A stretch of DNA of 7,752 nucleotides from Micrococcales bacterium (GTDB lineage: Bacteria > Actinomycetota > Actinomycetes > Actinomycetales > Microbacteriaceae). Made by a program: the position numbers and the translations under genes. Shown in pieces: positions 1-6,788 of this stretch (position 1 is its first letter; the number at the start of each line of letters is the position of its first letter). The notes under the pieces were generated by a model. That model did no database searches, was not told the origin of the DNA, and saw only the letters and a program-made list of their open reading frames with translations. The DNA lies in NCBI GenBank assembly GCA_947448975.1, contig CANFPR010000038.1, positions 1 through 7,752 on the forward strand. The letters are read 5' to 3'.

Positions 1-237
1 GCCAATGACGTCAACTACGGTTTGGCCTCATCGGTTTGGACCTCCAACCACACCCGCGCCATGCGATTCGCCAAGGGGCTCAACTTTGGTTGCGTCTGGA
101 TCAACGATCACATTCCGCTGGTTGCCGAGATGCCTCACGGTGGTTTCAAGCACTCGGGTTACGGCAAAGATCTATCGATGTACGGCTTCGAAGACTACAC
201 GCGCATCAAGCACGTCATGCACTACATCGGCGACTAG
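1..237 (+). CDS. patD: Gamma-aminobutyraldehyde dehydrogenase, C-terminal part (left end cut by window)
   Basis: This is the last 78 residues of an NAD(P)-dependent aldehyde dehydrogenase. The frame is open from base 1 and stops at TAG 235-237. The visible part begins with [13 protein letters not shown], the usual ALDH segment after the catalytic domain core. It continues through [20 protein letters not shown], and then [17 protein letters not shown], the conserved ALDH C-terminal glycine-rich stretch. The [14 protein letters not shown] wording is what I associate with the PatD/YdcW group, which oxidises 4-aminobutyraldehyde to GABA in putrescine breakdown. The catalytic Cys and the NAD-binding domain lie outside the window, so substrate specificity cannot be checked. 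A polyamine importer and an aminotransferase nearby support the assignment. The alternative is another aminoaldehyde or betaine-aldehyde dehydrogenase. ALDH superfamily is nearly certain; PatD is likely. Confidence 0.85.
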   Translation, partial: ANDVNYGLASSVWTSNHTRAMRFAKGLNFGCVWINDHIPLVAEMPHGGFKHSGYGKDLSMYGFEDYTRIKHVMHYIGD

Positions 238-259
238 TCGGTTTTCCACAGTTCGCGAA

Positions 260-301
260 TGTGCGGCTCAAACCTTCGGGATTGGGCCGCACAATCTTTT
301 T
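260..301 (+). terminator. Rho-independent terminator after patD
   Basis: Bases 260-271 pair with 282-293 over 12 bp, with a single T268/G285 wobble. Inside that is an A272/A281 mismatch, then C273-C274 paired with G279-G280, closing a TTCG loop at 275-278. C(UUCG)G is the exceptionally stable tetraloop. The stem is followed by ATC and five T at 297-301. Orientation is + only, because the other side has no T-run. It begins 22 nt after the patD stop, so it should end the patD transcript. Its T-tract is immediately followed by the ATG of the next gene. Confidence 0.88.
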
Positions 302-1333
302 ATGTCGGCCATCTGGATGCTTCCCTCGCTAGCCATGGGTTTGTACCTCGGCTTTGCCAACGGCATGTGGCAACTTGCCATGATGTCGGTTGCCTCTTCG
401 TTAATCGCCGTGCTCATGCAGGTGCGCCAGCGCCGAGAGAAGAGTCGTGAGCCGATAGATGATGTGTCGATTCATCCGAGACGCGGTCAACTGCAAGTCG
501 GAAACCTTAGAGTCACGCCGTTGCGGTGGTTGACCTCCTCGGGCACTAGAAATGCGGTTCGGGCAAAGGTGTTGGCACTCATCTCCGAAGCCGATAACCG
601 CCGTGCCCTGCTAGGCGCCTTACAAAGCGCAGGTCAACCACCGCCAGGCCAATCGTGCTCATTGTTTCTGGGCGTTCAAGACCAGCGACCAATCCACCTC
701 GACCTTGCCGAAGCTCCGCACATTTTCGTCGTGGGCCCAACCGGATGCGGCAAGACTCAGCTGCTTCGACAACTGATCAGGTCGGTGGCCGCGCCCGGCT
801 CAAACATTGGCACCGACCTCGCGATTATCGACTTCAAGGGTGGCGCTCTCTGGGTTGGGCTCGAGCACATTCAATCTTCATGGATGCTGGCCTCCGACCT
901 TGATCTGGCCGACTGCTGGGCCAGGCTCGCAGCCGAACTCTCACGTCGCGAGGAGGTGTTGGCGCTCTCGAAAGCAGCGCGGTTTACCGATTGCGCGCTA
1001 TCGCCGCTTGCCGTGTTTGTCGATGAACTGGGCGAGGCGGTCAGGAGCCCACCCGCGGCATCGGTTTTGTCATCGTTGGCAGCGCGGGGCAGATCGCTGG
1101 GCGTGTTCTTGGTGGCAGCTAATCAAGGAATCTCTGGAGTGCCGCGAGAACTTTTACTGAACCTCAGAACGAGGGTTTGCTTAGCGGGCATAGATCAGGT
1201 TGAACTCGTACAACTCGGCGGCAAGGCCAGAGAGCTAACCAGGCCGAGTGATCGGTTGTTTGCGGCTCGCGCCATCAAACAGGGCGAACCCGAGCGTGAC
1301 TTCGTGTTTTTGCCCGAATTTGCTGCGTGCTAG
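302..1333 (+). CDS. Small membrane-anchored FtsK/SpoIIIE-type ATPase, function unknown
   Basis: The protein is 343 aa. Residues 1-40 are hydrophobic, with room for two short membrane segments around 3-20 and 22-40, followed by a basic stop (VRQRREKSR). After a linker of about 75 residues comes one FtsK/SpoIIIE ATPase domain at roughly 115-340. Its motifs are Walker A GPTGCGKT (145-152), LAIIDFKGG (173-181), Walker B LAVFVDEL (236-243) and a sensor-like segment GRSLGVFLVAANQ (263-275). It is far shorter than FtsK (above 700 aa) or EccC (multi-domain), and has no gamma DNA-reading domain. Family members pump DNA or secretion substrates through a membrane pore; which applies here is unknown. ATG302 is the first in-frame start after patD, but it has no Shine-Dalgarno and directly abuts the terminator T-run. 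ATG317 or ATG335 are possible alternatives, also without good ribosome sites. No integrase, relaxase or ESX gene is nearby. Family assignment is confident; start and role are not. Confidence 0.82.
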   Translation: MSAIWMLPSLAMGLYLGFANGMWQLAMMSVASSLIAVLMQVRQRREKSREPIDDVSIHPRRGQLQVGNLRVTPLRWLTSSGTRNAVRAKVLALISEADNRRALLGALQSAGQPPPGQSCSLFLGVQDQRPIHLDLAEAPHIFVVGPTGCGKTQLLRQLIRSVAAPGSNIGTDLAIIDFKGGALWVGLEHIQSSWMLASDLDLADCWARLAAELSRREEVLALSKAARFTDCALSPLAVFVDELGEAVRSPPAASVLSSLAARGRSLGVFLVAANQGISGVPRELLLNLRTRVCLAGIDQVELVQLGGKARELTRPSDRLFAARAIKQGEPERDFVFLPEFAAC

Positions 1334-2445
1334 CTCAGAACGTCGCTTAGGTTTTTGCTTTCTAGGCCGTGGGCAACAGCCACTGCTTCGTTCGTCAACC
1401 AACCGTCGTGAGAGTTCAAGCCGAGGGCTAGCGAACCATCTGCCGCACAAGCGGCTTTCCAACCCTTGTTAGCCAGGGCCTTTGCGTATGGGAGCGTCGC
1501 GTTGGTGAGCGCATAGGTAGAAGTGTGAGGAACCGCGCCTGGCATGTTCGCTACGCAGTAGAAAATTGCGTCGTGAACCTTGAAGGTTGGGTCGGAGTGC
1601 GTGGTGGCATGCGAATCGGCAAAGCAACCGCCCTGGTCGATCGCGATGTCTACTAAAACCGAACCCGGCTTCATGCGACGAACATGGTCGTTGGTAACCA
1701 ACTTCGGAGCCTTCGCACCGGGAATCAATACCGATCCGATCACCAAGTCGGCGTCTGTTACGGCCTTGTCGATCTCGAGTGTGTTGCTTGCGATCGTCTT
1801 GAGTCGACCTGCGTAGTGGTGGTCAAGTTCGCGCAAGCGGTTGATGTTGTTGTCGAGCACGGTAACTTCGGCACCCAGACCCACAGCCATTGCTACTGCG
1901 TTGGTTCCGGCTACTCCGCCACCGAGCACTACAACCTTTGCCGGGCGAGTGCCTGGCACTCCACCAAGCAGGGTGCCGTTTCCGCCGTTTTGACGCATCA
2001 GCGTTTGAGCGCCCACGAGCACCGAAAGTCTGCCGGCAACTTCGCTCATCGGAGCCAAGAGTGGAAGTTGGCGGTTAGGTAGCTGAACCGTCTCGTAGGC
2101 GATAGCCGTAACGCGCTTTTCAACGAGCTGCTTGGTTAGTTCAAGGTCGGCTGCGAGGTGTAGGTAAGTAAAAAGCACTAGCCCTTCGCGCAAGAACCCA
2201 TACTCAGGCTCGATTGGCTCTTTCACCTTTAGAACCAGATCTCCGGCTGCCCAGGTGCTGGCTGCGTCGGCTGCGATGGCCGCGCCTGCAGCGACATACT
2301 CGGCGTCAGTGATGGATGAACCCAAACCTGCACCGGCTTGAACGGTGACGGTGTGACCTGCGGCTACTAGTTCGTGCACTCCCGAGGGGGTGATGGCTAC
2401 GCGGTATTCGTTGTTCTTGATCTCACTAGGTACGGCGACCTTCAT
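1330..2445 (-). CDS. ald: Alanine dehydrogenase
   Basis: This 371-aa protein has the standard family length. It catalyses L-alanine + NAD+ + H2O to pyruvate + NH4+ + NADH, reversibly, in the cytoplasm. Family key residues fall at the expected positions: Arg15 (EYRVAITP), Lys75 (VKEP), His96 (YLHLA) and Asp270 (DIAIDQGG). The Rossmann motif is [10 protein letters not shown] (171-180), with Asp198 ending the next strand, as expected for NAD(H). The start was chosen at 2445 because MKVAVPSE is the normal N-terminus and AGAGGAGA (2449-2456, - strand) lies 4-5 nt upstream. An in-frame upstream extension to 2475 would bury that ribosome site. The 3' end converges with the FtsK-like gene and overlaps it by 4 nt. 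It is divergent from the polyamine importer. It may recycle alanine made by transamination of amines with pyruvate. Confidence 0.97.
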   Translation of the reverse strand: MKVAVPSEIKNNEYRVAITPSGVHELVAAGHTVTVQAGAGLGSSITDAEYVAAGAAIAADAASTWAAGDLVLKVKEPIEPEYGFLREGLVLFTYLHLAADLELTKQLVEKRVTAIAYETVQLPNRQLPLLAPMSEVAGRLSVLVGAQTLMRQNGGNGTLLGGVPGTRPAKVVVLGGGVAGTNAVAMAVGLGAEVTVLDNNINRLRELDHHYAGRLKTIASNTLEIDKAVTDADLVIGSVLIPGAKAPKLVTNDHVRRMKPGSVLVDIAIDQGGCFADSHATTHSDPTFKVHDAIFYCVANMPGAVPHTSTYALTNATLPYAKALANKGWKAACAADGSLALGLNSHDGWLTNEAVAVAHGLESKNLSDVLS

Positions 2446-2665
2446 GATTCTCCTCTGGCGGGCTACTTTGCCCATGCCGTCTCCAGCCTAGCCTGACTTC
2501 AAAGGCCAAAACAGATGATTCGCACGCAAACGACCAAGCGTAAATTTTGTGTTTCGATTGCCCCGTTTTGGCTCGTTGGGTTCTAGGAATATGGCAGTAT
2601 TTCGTTGTACCACTTGTACCTTCTGTGTTTGCTGGGTTCACCCCCCACTTATCAAAGGAGACGGC
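2446..2665. promoter_or_regulatory. Divergent ald / importer control region
   Basis: These 220 nt without a gene separate ald (-) from the importer (+). Both edges carry strong ribosome sites: AGAGGAGA at 2449-2456 (- strand) for ald and AAAGGAG at 2654-2660 for the binding protein. Promoters for both directions must lie here, but no hexamer pair is close to consensus. For the importer, weak candidates are TTGGCT (2568-2573) with TATGGC (2590-2595), spacer 16, or TTGGGT (2576-2581) with TATTTC (2598-2603), spacer 16. Just downstream is a tandem TTGTACC at 2605-2611 and 2614-2620 with a 9-nt period, a possible operator half-site pair. An AT-rich patch sits at 2541-2550. I see no riboswitch or attenuator fold. 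Confidence 0.5.
2654..2660 (+). promoter_or_regulatory. Ribosome binding site fixing the GTG start of the binding protein
   Basis: AAAGGAG ends 5 nt before GTG2666. It decides the start against ATG2693, ATG2696 and ATG2735, none of which has a comparable site, and against in-frame upstream extension as far as 2549. Confidence 0.85.
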
Positions 2666-3901
2666 GTGAACAAGCCCCTTCCACAAGATCCCATGATGCT
2701 CGAGCTAATCAAAATGGCTCGTAGACACCAGATGACTCGCAGAACTGCACTAGCCGGAGCCGGTGCCAGCGCTCTGGCTCTAGCGCTCGCGGCTTGCGCT
2801 CCGGGTGGCAACAACACCAAACTCACACCAGCTAAAGACGTGTCGGCAACCGACAAGTCGCTGGTCTGGCACAACTGGTCGCTTTACATGGATGAAGACG
2901 ACAAGGGCCACTACCCAACGCTCGAGCGTTTCACAAAAGAATCTGGCATCAAGGTTGAGTACAAGATCGAGATCGACGACAACGACACCTACTACGGCAA
3001 GGTCAAAGACCAGTTGCTGCAAGGCAAAGACATCGGTGCCGACGTTGCTTGCCCAACCGAATGGATGGCTGCCCGCTGGGTAAACAACGGCTACGTGCAG
3101 AAACTCGACGAAGCCAACATCCCGAACAAAGCAAACTTGGCACCGGCTTACCTCGGCGCATCGTTCGACCCTAACCGCGACTACACCATGCCCTATCAGG
3201 GAATCATCGGCGGCTTGACCTACAACAAGAAGGCCTACAAAGAGGCAACCGGCAAGGATGCCCCAACTTCGGTGGCCGACCTCTGGGATCCAGCTCTGAA
3301 GGGCCGCGTTGGTGTGCTTTCAGAAATGCGCGACACCATCGGAATCATCCTGATGTCGCAGGGAATCGACATCACCGACCCGAACAGCCTCACCTCAGAT
3401 GCGTTCATGAACGCAATCGATTTCTTCAAGGGCAAGGTTGAAGACGGTCAGGTTGCTCGCATCAAGGGCAACTCTTACTCAGAAGACCTCAACAACGGCG
3501 ACACCATCGCCGCTATTGCTTGGTCGGGCGACACCGTTCAGCTCAACCTCAGCGCAGGTGAAGAAAAGTACGGATTCGTTGTTCCCGACTCGGGCTCGAC
3601 AATCTCGGCCGACCTCTTCTTGGTGCCGATGGGTGCAACTCACAAGGCAAACGCCGAAGCGCTCATCAACTACTACTACGACCCTAAGAACGCAGCCGAA
3701 TTGGCCGCTTGGGTGAACTACGTAACCCCAGTGGTTGGTGCTAAAGAAGAAGCGATGAAGATCGACCCAACTTTGGCCGAGAACCAGCTGATCTTCCCAA
3801 GCGAAGAGTTCATGGCCAACACCAAGTCGTTCCGTTCGCTAACCGGTAAAGAAGAACTTTCCTTCTCGAAGGCGTTCCAAGAGATTCTGTTGGGTGCATA
3901 G
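2666..3901 (+). CDS. potD: Polyamine ABC importer, substrate-binding lipoprotein (PotD/PotF type)
   Basis: This 411-aa extracytoplasmic binding protein captures spermidine/putrescine-type polyamines and delivers them to the permeases encoded downstream. The N-terminus is a 23-residue pre-segment (NKPLPQDPMM...), then TRRTALAG (24-31), a hydrophobic core and lipobox LAAC with Cys44. It should therefore be a lipoprotein, possibly exported by Tat because of the Arg25-Arg26 pair. The mature part aligns by eye with E. coli PotD: NWSLYM (70-75) matches the NW-x-x-Y polyamine-site segment, the SEMRD segment (219-223) matches PotD DDARE, AIAWSG contains Trp286, and ISADLFLVP places Asp316 at the carboxylate that holds the amine. 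The Trp two residues before that Asp in PotD is Ser here, so specificity may differ. The GTG start is set by AAAGGAG 5 nt upstream. The TAG stop overlaps the next GTG by one base. Family assignment is strong; the exact substrate is inferred. Confidence 0.94.
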   Translation: MNKPLPQDPMMLELIKMARRHQMTRRTALAGAGASALALALAACAPGGNNTKLTPAKDVSATDKSLVWHNWSLYMDEDDKGHYPTLERFTKESGIKVEYKIEIDDNDTYYGKVKDQLLQGKDIGADVACPTEWMAARWVNNGYVQKLDEANIPNKANLAPAYLGASFDPNRDYTMPYQGIIGGLTYNKKAYKEATGKDAPTSVADLWDPALKGRVGVLSEMRDTIGIILMSQGIDITDPNSLTSDAFMNAIDFFKGKVEDGQVARIKGNSYSEDLNNGDTIAAIAWSGDTVQLNLSAGEEKYGFVVPDSGSTISADLFLVPMGATHKANAEALINYYYDPKNAAELAAWVNYVTPVVGAKEEAMKIDPTLAENQLIFPSEEFMANTKSFRSLTGKEELSFSKAFQEILLGA

Positions 3902-5019
3902 TGGCGACAGATTTTGTCGCCCGCGGATCAGACCTAGACCTTGTTGGTATTCGCAAGGAGTTTCCGGGTTTCACAGCTCTAGACCACCTCGACCTTCACA
4001 TTCCTGCCGGCGAGTTTTTCGCACTCCTCGGCCCCTCGGGTTGCGGTAAAACCACTACCTTGCGTTTGGTTGCCGGACTCGAAGAACCAACCACCGGCAA
4101 GATTTTGATTGGTGGCAAGGATGTCACGGCCTCGAAGCCGCACGAACGTCCGGTGAACACCGTTTTTCAGTCGTACGCATTGTTCCCGCACATGTCGGTA
4201 CTCGAGAACGTTGCCTTCGGTTTGCGTCAGCGCAAGATCGAAGATCCACTGAAGCGAGCCGAAGAAGCCCTAGCCCTCGTGCAACTCGGCCACCTGGCCC
4301 AGCGTCGCCCGCAGCAGCTCTCGGGCGGACAGCAGCAGCGCGTTGCCCTAGCCCGCGCTTTGGTCAACCGTCCGTCACTGCTTCTTCTCGATGAGCCGCT
4401 CGGCGCACTAGACCTAAAGCTTCGCCGCGAAATGCAGATCGAACTCAAGGCCATCCAAATGGAGGTCGGTCTTACCTTCCTTCACGTCACCCACGACCAA
4501 GAAGAAGCCATGGACATGGCCGACACGGTTGCCGTTATGAACAAGGGACACATCGAGCAGATGGGCGCCCCAGAAGCCCTCTACGACCGCCCTCACACGG
4601 TGTTCGTGGCCAAGTTCTTGGGTCAGTCGAACCTTTTCATCGGCGATGTCGCCGAAACTTCGGCAAACTCGCTCAGCATCGAGGTTGCCGGTTACAAAAT
4701 ATCCGTGCCGAAAGATAGAGCCGAGAAGCACACCGGAAAGATCGCCATCGGTGTTCGCCCAGAGAAGGCAGACCTGCACCAGCAGAAGCCAGCGCCGTCT
4801 TCGAGTGAAAACTTGATTGGTCCGGGTGAGGTTCTCGACATTCGATTCACCGGAGTGAGCAACCAGTTCTTGGTTGAGATTCCGAACATCGGATTAGTTA
4901 CCGTCTTCGAGCAGAACGAAGGAAACAGCACCGTTGCGCTCGGCGACCAGGTTTATGTCAGCTGGAAGGTCGACCACTCGTTTGGTCTAGCCGATTTGCC
5001 TGATTCCGTCGAGGAATAG
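3901..5019 (+). CDS. potA: Polyamine ABC importer, ATPase subunit
   Basis: This 372-aa cytoplasmic nucleotide-binding protein powers the importer. In order it shows Walker A GPSGCGKTT (44-52), Q-loop Gln90 (TVFQSYALFPHMSV), ABC signature LSGGQQQR (140-147), Walker B LLLLDEP (160-166), D-loop GALD (168-171) and H-loop His198 (HVTHDQEEAM). A C-terminal regulatory TOBE-type region of about 130 residues follows, containing IAIGVRPEKADL. This is the normal build and length for the PotA/MalK-like group of importer ATPases. The start GTG3901 uses the last base of the upstream TAG (TAGTG). There is no strong Shine-Dalgarno before it, so it probably depends on ribosomes finishing the binding-protein gene. 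Its context between a PotD-type binding protein and two PotB/PotC permeases fixes the substrate class. Confidence 0.96.
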   Translation: MATDFVARGSDLDLVGIRKEFPGFTALDHLDLHIPAGEFFALLGPSGCGKTTTLRLVAGLEEPTTGKILIGGKDVTASKPHERPVNTVFQSYALFPHMSVLENVAFGLRQRKIEDPLKRAEEALALVQLGHLAQRRPQQLSGGQQQRVALARALVNRPSLLLLDEPLGALDLKLRREMQIELKAIQMEVGLTFLHVTHDQEEAMDMADTVAVMNKGHIEQMGAPEALYDRPHTVFVAKFLGQSNLFIGDVAETSANSLSIEVAGYKISVPKDRAEKHTGKIAIGVRPEKADLHQQKPAPSSSENLIGPGEVLDIRFTGVSNQFLVEIPNIGLVTVFEQNEGNSTVALGDQVYVSWKVDHSFGLADLPDSVEE

Positions 5020-5022
5020 CCG

Positions 5023-5943
5023 ATGGCTTTCGCAGCGTTCTCGGGTGGCTCTGAAAAGAGCGAATACAAGGTTCCACGCAAGAATTCAACCAAGGTTGCC
5101 TTGGCGCTTTTGCTGCCTGGAATGATTTACCTCGCGCTGTTTTTCATCACGCCTCTGGTATCGCTCGTTGCCACATCGCTTGAAGTTCCAGATGCCTCCG
5201 GCGAGATCGGTCGCTATCAGTACGGTTTTGAAATCGGTAACTACTGGTACGTAATCCAGACCTACTGGCCACACATTGCCAGATCGTTTGTCTACGCCTT
5301 GGCGGCAACCATTCTCTCGCTGCTCATCTCGTATCCGCTGGCCTACTTCATCGGAGTTAGAGCCCGCAAGTGGCCGCTAATTCAGAAGCTTGCACTGGCT
5401 CTTGTGATTGCGCCGTTCTTCATCTCGTTCTTGCTTCGCACCTTCGCCTGGAAGCAGCTTTTCTCTAACGAATCTTGGATTGTTACCACCCTGCAGTCGC
5501 TGCACATTTTGGCTCCAGACCAGTACCTGGTGGGCACCGACTTCATGGTCATTTTCGGTCTCACCTATAACTTCATTCCGTTCATGACCTTGCCGCTTTA
5601 CACAGCACTCGAACGCCTCGACCTTCGTTTACTCGAAGCCGGCAGCGACCTATACGCAACACCAGCAAAGGTGTTCCGCAAGGTTACGCTTCCGATCACC
5701 ATGCCCGGAATCATCTCGGGCACACTTATGACCTTCATTCCCATTGCCGGCGACTACATTAACGCCAGCCGAGACTTCTTGGGTTCGAGCGGCACCCAGA
5801 TGATCGGTAACGTCGTCGAGACCAACTTCTTGAGAATCAACGACTACCCTTCGGCCTCAGCTCTTTCGGTGCTGCTAATGGCTGCCATCCTTGGTCTGGT
5901 CGTTTTCTATGTGCGTAGAAGCGGAACGGAGGACCTACTGTGA
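5023..5943 (+). CDS. potB: Polyamine ABC importer, permease subunit 1 (PotB/PotH type)
   Basis: This 306-aa inner-membrane protein has about six hydrophobic segments, near residues 26-50, 88-112, 120-142, 172-192, 227-247 and 280-297. Before them is a charged cytoplasmic N-tail of about 22 residues. The EAA loop that contacts the ATPase is present as EAGSDLYATPAKVFRKVTLP (205-224), with P-G at 228-229 following. This is the typical BPD_transp_1 importer permease fold. ATG5023 is 3 nt after the ATPase stop, with GAGGA at 5011-5015 located inside the end of that gene, 7 nt upstream. Its TGA stop overlaps the next gene's GTG. It forms the translocation pore together with the next permease. Polyamine specificity comes from the whole cassette rather than from this protein alone. 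Confidence 0.95.
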   Translation: MAFAAFSGGSEKSEYKVPRKNSTKVALALLLPGMIYLALFFITPLVSLVATSLEVPDASGEIGRYQYGFEIGNYWYVIQTYWPHIARSFVYALAATILSLLISYPLAYFIGVRARKWPLIQKLALALVIAPFFISFLLRTFAWKQLFSNESWIVTTLQSLHILAPDQYLVGTDFMVIFGLTYNFIPFMTLPLYTALERLDLRLLEAGSDLYATPAKVFRKVTLPITMPGIISGTLMTFIPIAGDYINASRDFLGSSGTQMIGNVVETNFLRINDYPSASALSVLLMAAILGLVVFYVRRSGTEDLL

Positions 5944-6740
5944 GATATTCGCTCGGCCGTGCCGCTCTTCCGGTTTACGCAGTTCTAGCCTTGGTCTACC
6001 TACTGATTCCGATTGTTTACACGTTCATCTTTTCGTTCAACAACACCTTCAAATCGAACATCACCTGGCGCGGCTTCACCTTCAATAACTGGCTAACCGT
6101 TTGCGAAGAGCAGGGAGTCTGCGAGGCCTTTGGCAACTCGATACTCATCGGCGTAACCTCGACGATCGTGGCCACCGCACTCGGCACCGCAATCGCAATT
6201 GCACTGGTGCGTTACGAGTTCAAGTTTCGTTCGGCCGTGAGCCTGCTGCTCTTCTTGCCGATGGCAACCCCCGAAATCGTGCTAGGTGCGGGTCTCGCAT
6301 CGCAGTTCTTTAACATCGGCGCAGAGAAGGGCATTGGCACGGTGATTATTGCCCACGTCATGTTCTGCCTGTCGTTTGTGGTGGTAACCGTGAAGGCTCG
6401 CGTATCGAGCCTTGACCCTGCGCTCGAAGAAGCCGGCAGCGACCTTTACGCCAGCCCGTCACACGTGTTTTGGAAGATCACCTTTCCGCTTCTGATGCCG
6501 GGCATCATGTCGGCGGCATTGCTTTCGTTTGCGCTTTCGTTTGACGACTTCATCATCACCAACTTCAACGCCGGGCCAACCTCGACGTTCCCTAAGTTTG
6601 TTTACACCGCCGCCTCTAAGGGCATTCCAGCTGCAGCCAACGTCGTTGGTTCGGCCGTGTTCTTGGTGGCGATTTTGATTGTGGTTGGCGTTCAGATTCG
6701 CTCAACTATCAAAGAGCGCCGACTTCGCGCGGTCAAGTAA
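5940..6740 (+). CDS. potC: Polyamine ABC importer, permease subunit 2 (PotC/PotI type)
   Basis: This 266-aa membrane partner of the preceding permease has about six hydrophobic segments, near residues 9-33, 65-90, 98-120, 131-150, 188-208 and 234-254. Its EAA loop is EEAGSDLYASPSHVFWKITF (163-182), with P-G at 187-188. The segment SFALSFDDFIITNF (196-209) is a hallmark of PotC-like permeases. The start GTG5940 is nested in GTGA with the upstream TGA stop, and GGAGG at 5928-5932 lies 7 nt before it, so coupling plus an independent ribosome site are both present. It ends in TAA, the only TAA in the window. The gene order binding protein, ATPase, permease, permease matches E. coli potFGHI (putrescine) rather than potABCD. 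This is last in the operon as far as the window shows. Confidence 0.95.
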   Translation: MRYSLGRAALPVYAVLALVYLLIPIVYTFIFSFNNTFKSNITWRGFTFNNWLTVCEEQGVCEAFGNSILIGVTSTIVATALGTAIAIALVRYEFKFRSAVSLLLFLPMATPEIVLGAGLASQFFNIGAEKGIGTVIIAHVMFCLSFVVVTVKARVSSLDPALEEAGSDLYASPSHVFWKITFPLLMPGIMSAALLSFALSFDDFIITNFNAGPTSTFPKFVYTAASKGIPAAANVVGSAVFLVAILIVVGVQIRSTIKERRLRAVK

Positions 6741-6788
6741 CCCCAGCGGTCACCCGCATAATCGAACCTGCTTTTTGCCGTTGCGCTC
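6741..6788. other. Convergent intergenic gap, no convincing terminator
   Basis: The 48 nt between the second permease and the aminotransferase hold a 4-bp stem GCGG/CCGC (6746-6749 with 6754-6757), whose loop reads GTGA, a GNRA type, on the - strand. A T5 run lies at 6772-6776, 14 nt beyond the stem. The stem is too short and the T-run too distant for a confident intrinsic terminator in either direction. Confidence 0.4.

Noticed and set aside
231..240. Perfect palindrome CGACTAGTCG at the patD stop
   Set aside because: It leaves at most a 3-bp stem with a 4-nt loop, occurs across a stop codon, and has no partner copy; chance is sufficient.
5..301. Upstream in-frame extension of the FtsK-like gene
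   Set aside because: The frame is open but lies over patD in another frame, has no plausible start after the patD stop, and would cross the terminator. The translated extension is Ser/Thr/Arg-rich and looks like a frame shadow.
302..1333. FtsK-like gene as a marker of an integrative or conjugative element
   Set aside because: No integrase, relaxase, repeat pair or attachment site is visible, base composition does not stand out from its neighbours, and flanking genes are metabolic.
1684..2082. 132-aa open frame antisense to ald
   Set aside because: It lies entirely over conserved Ald codons including the Rossmann region, has no ribosome site and no recognisable domain.
2446..2475. N-terminal extension of alanine dehydrogenase to an upstream ATG
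   Set aside because: MKVAVPSE is the normal family N-terminus, the length becomes exactly 371 aa with the later start, and the extension would cover the AGAGGAGA ribosome site.
2426..2686. 86-aa open frame on the - strand across the divergent region
   Set aside because: It overlaps both real gene starts, has no ribosome site, and its product resembles no family; it is not convincing as a gene.
4414..4779. 121-aa open frame antisense to the importer ATPase
   Set aside because: It is a shadow of well conserved ATPase coding sequence, with no start signal or known motif.
6741..6788. Intrinsic terminator after the importer operon
   Set aside because: The 4-bp stem is too short and the T5 run lies 14 nt past it; neither strand gives a proper hairpin plus U-tract.
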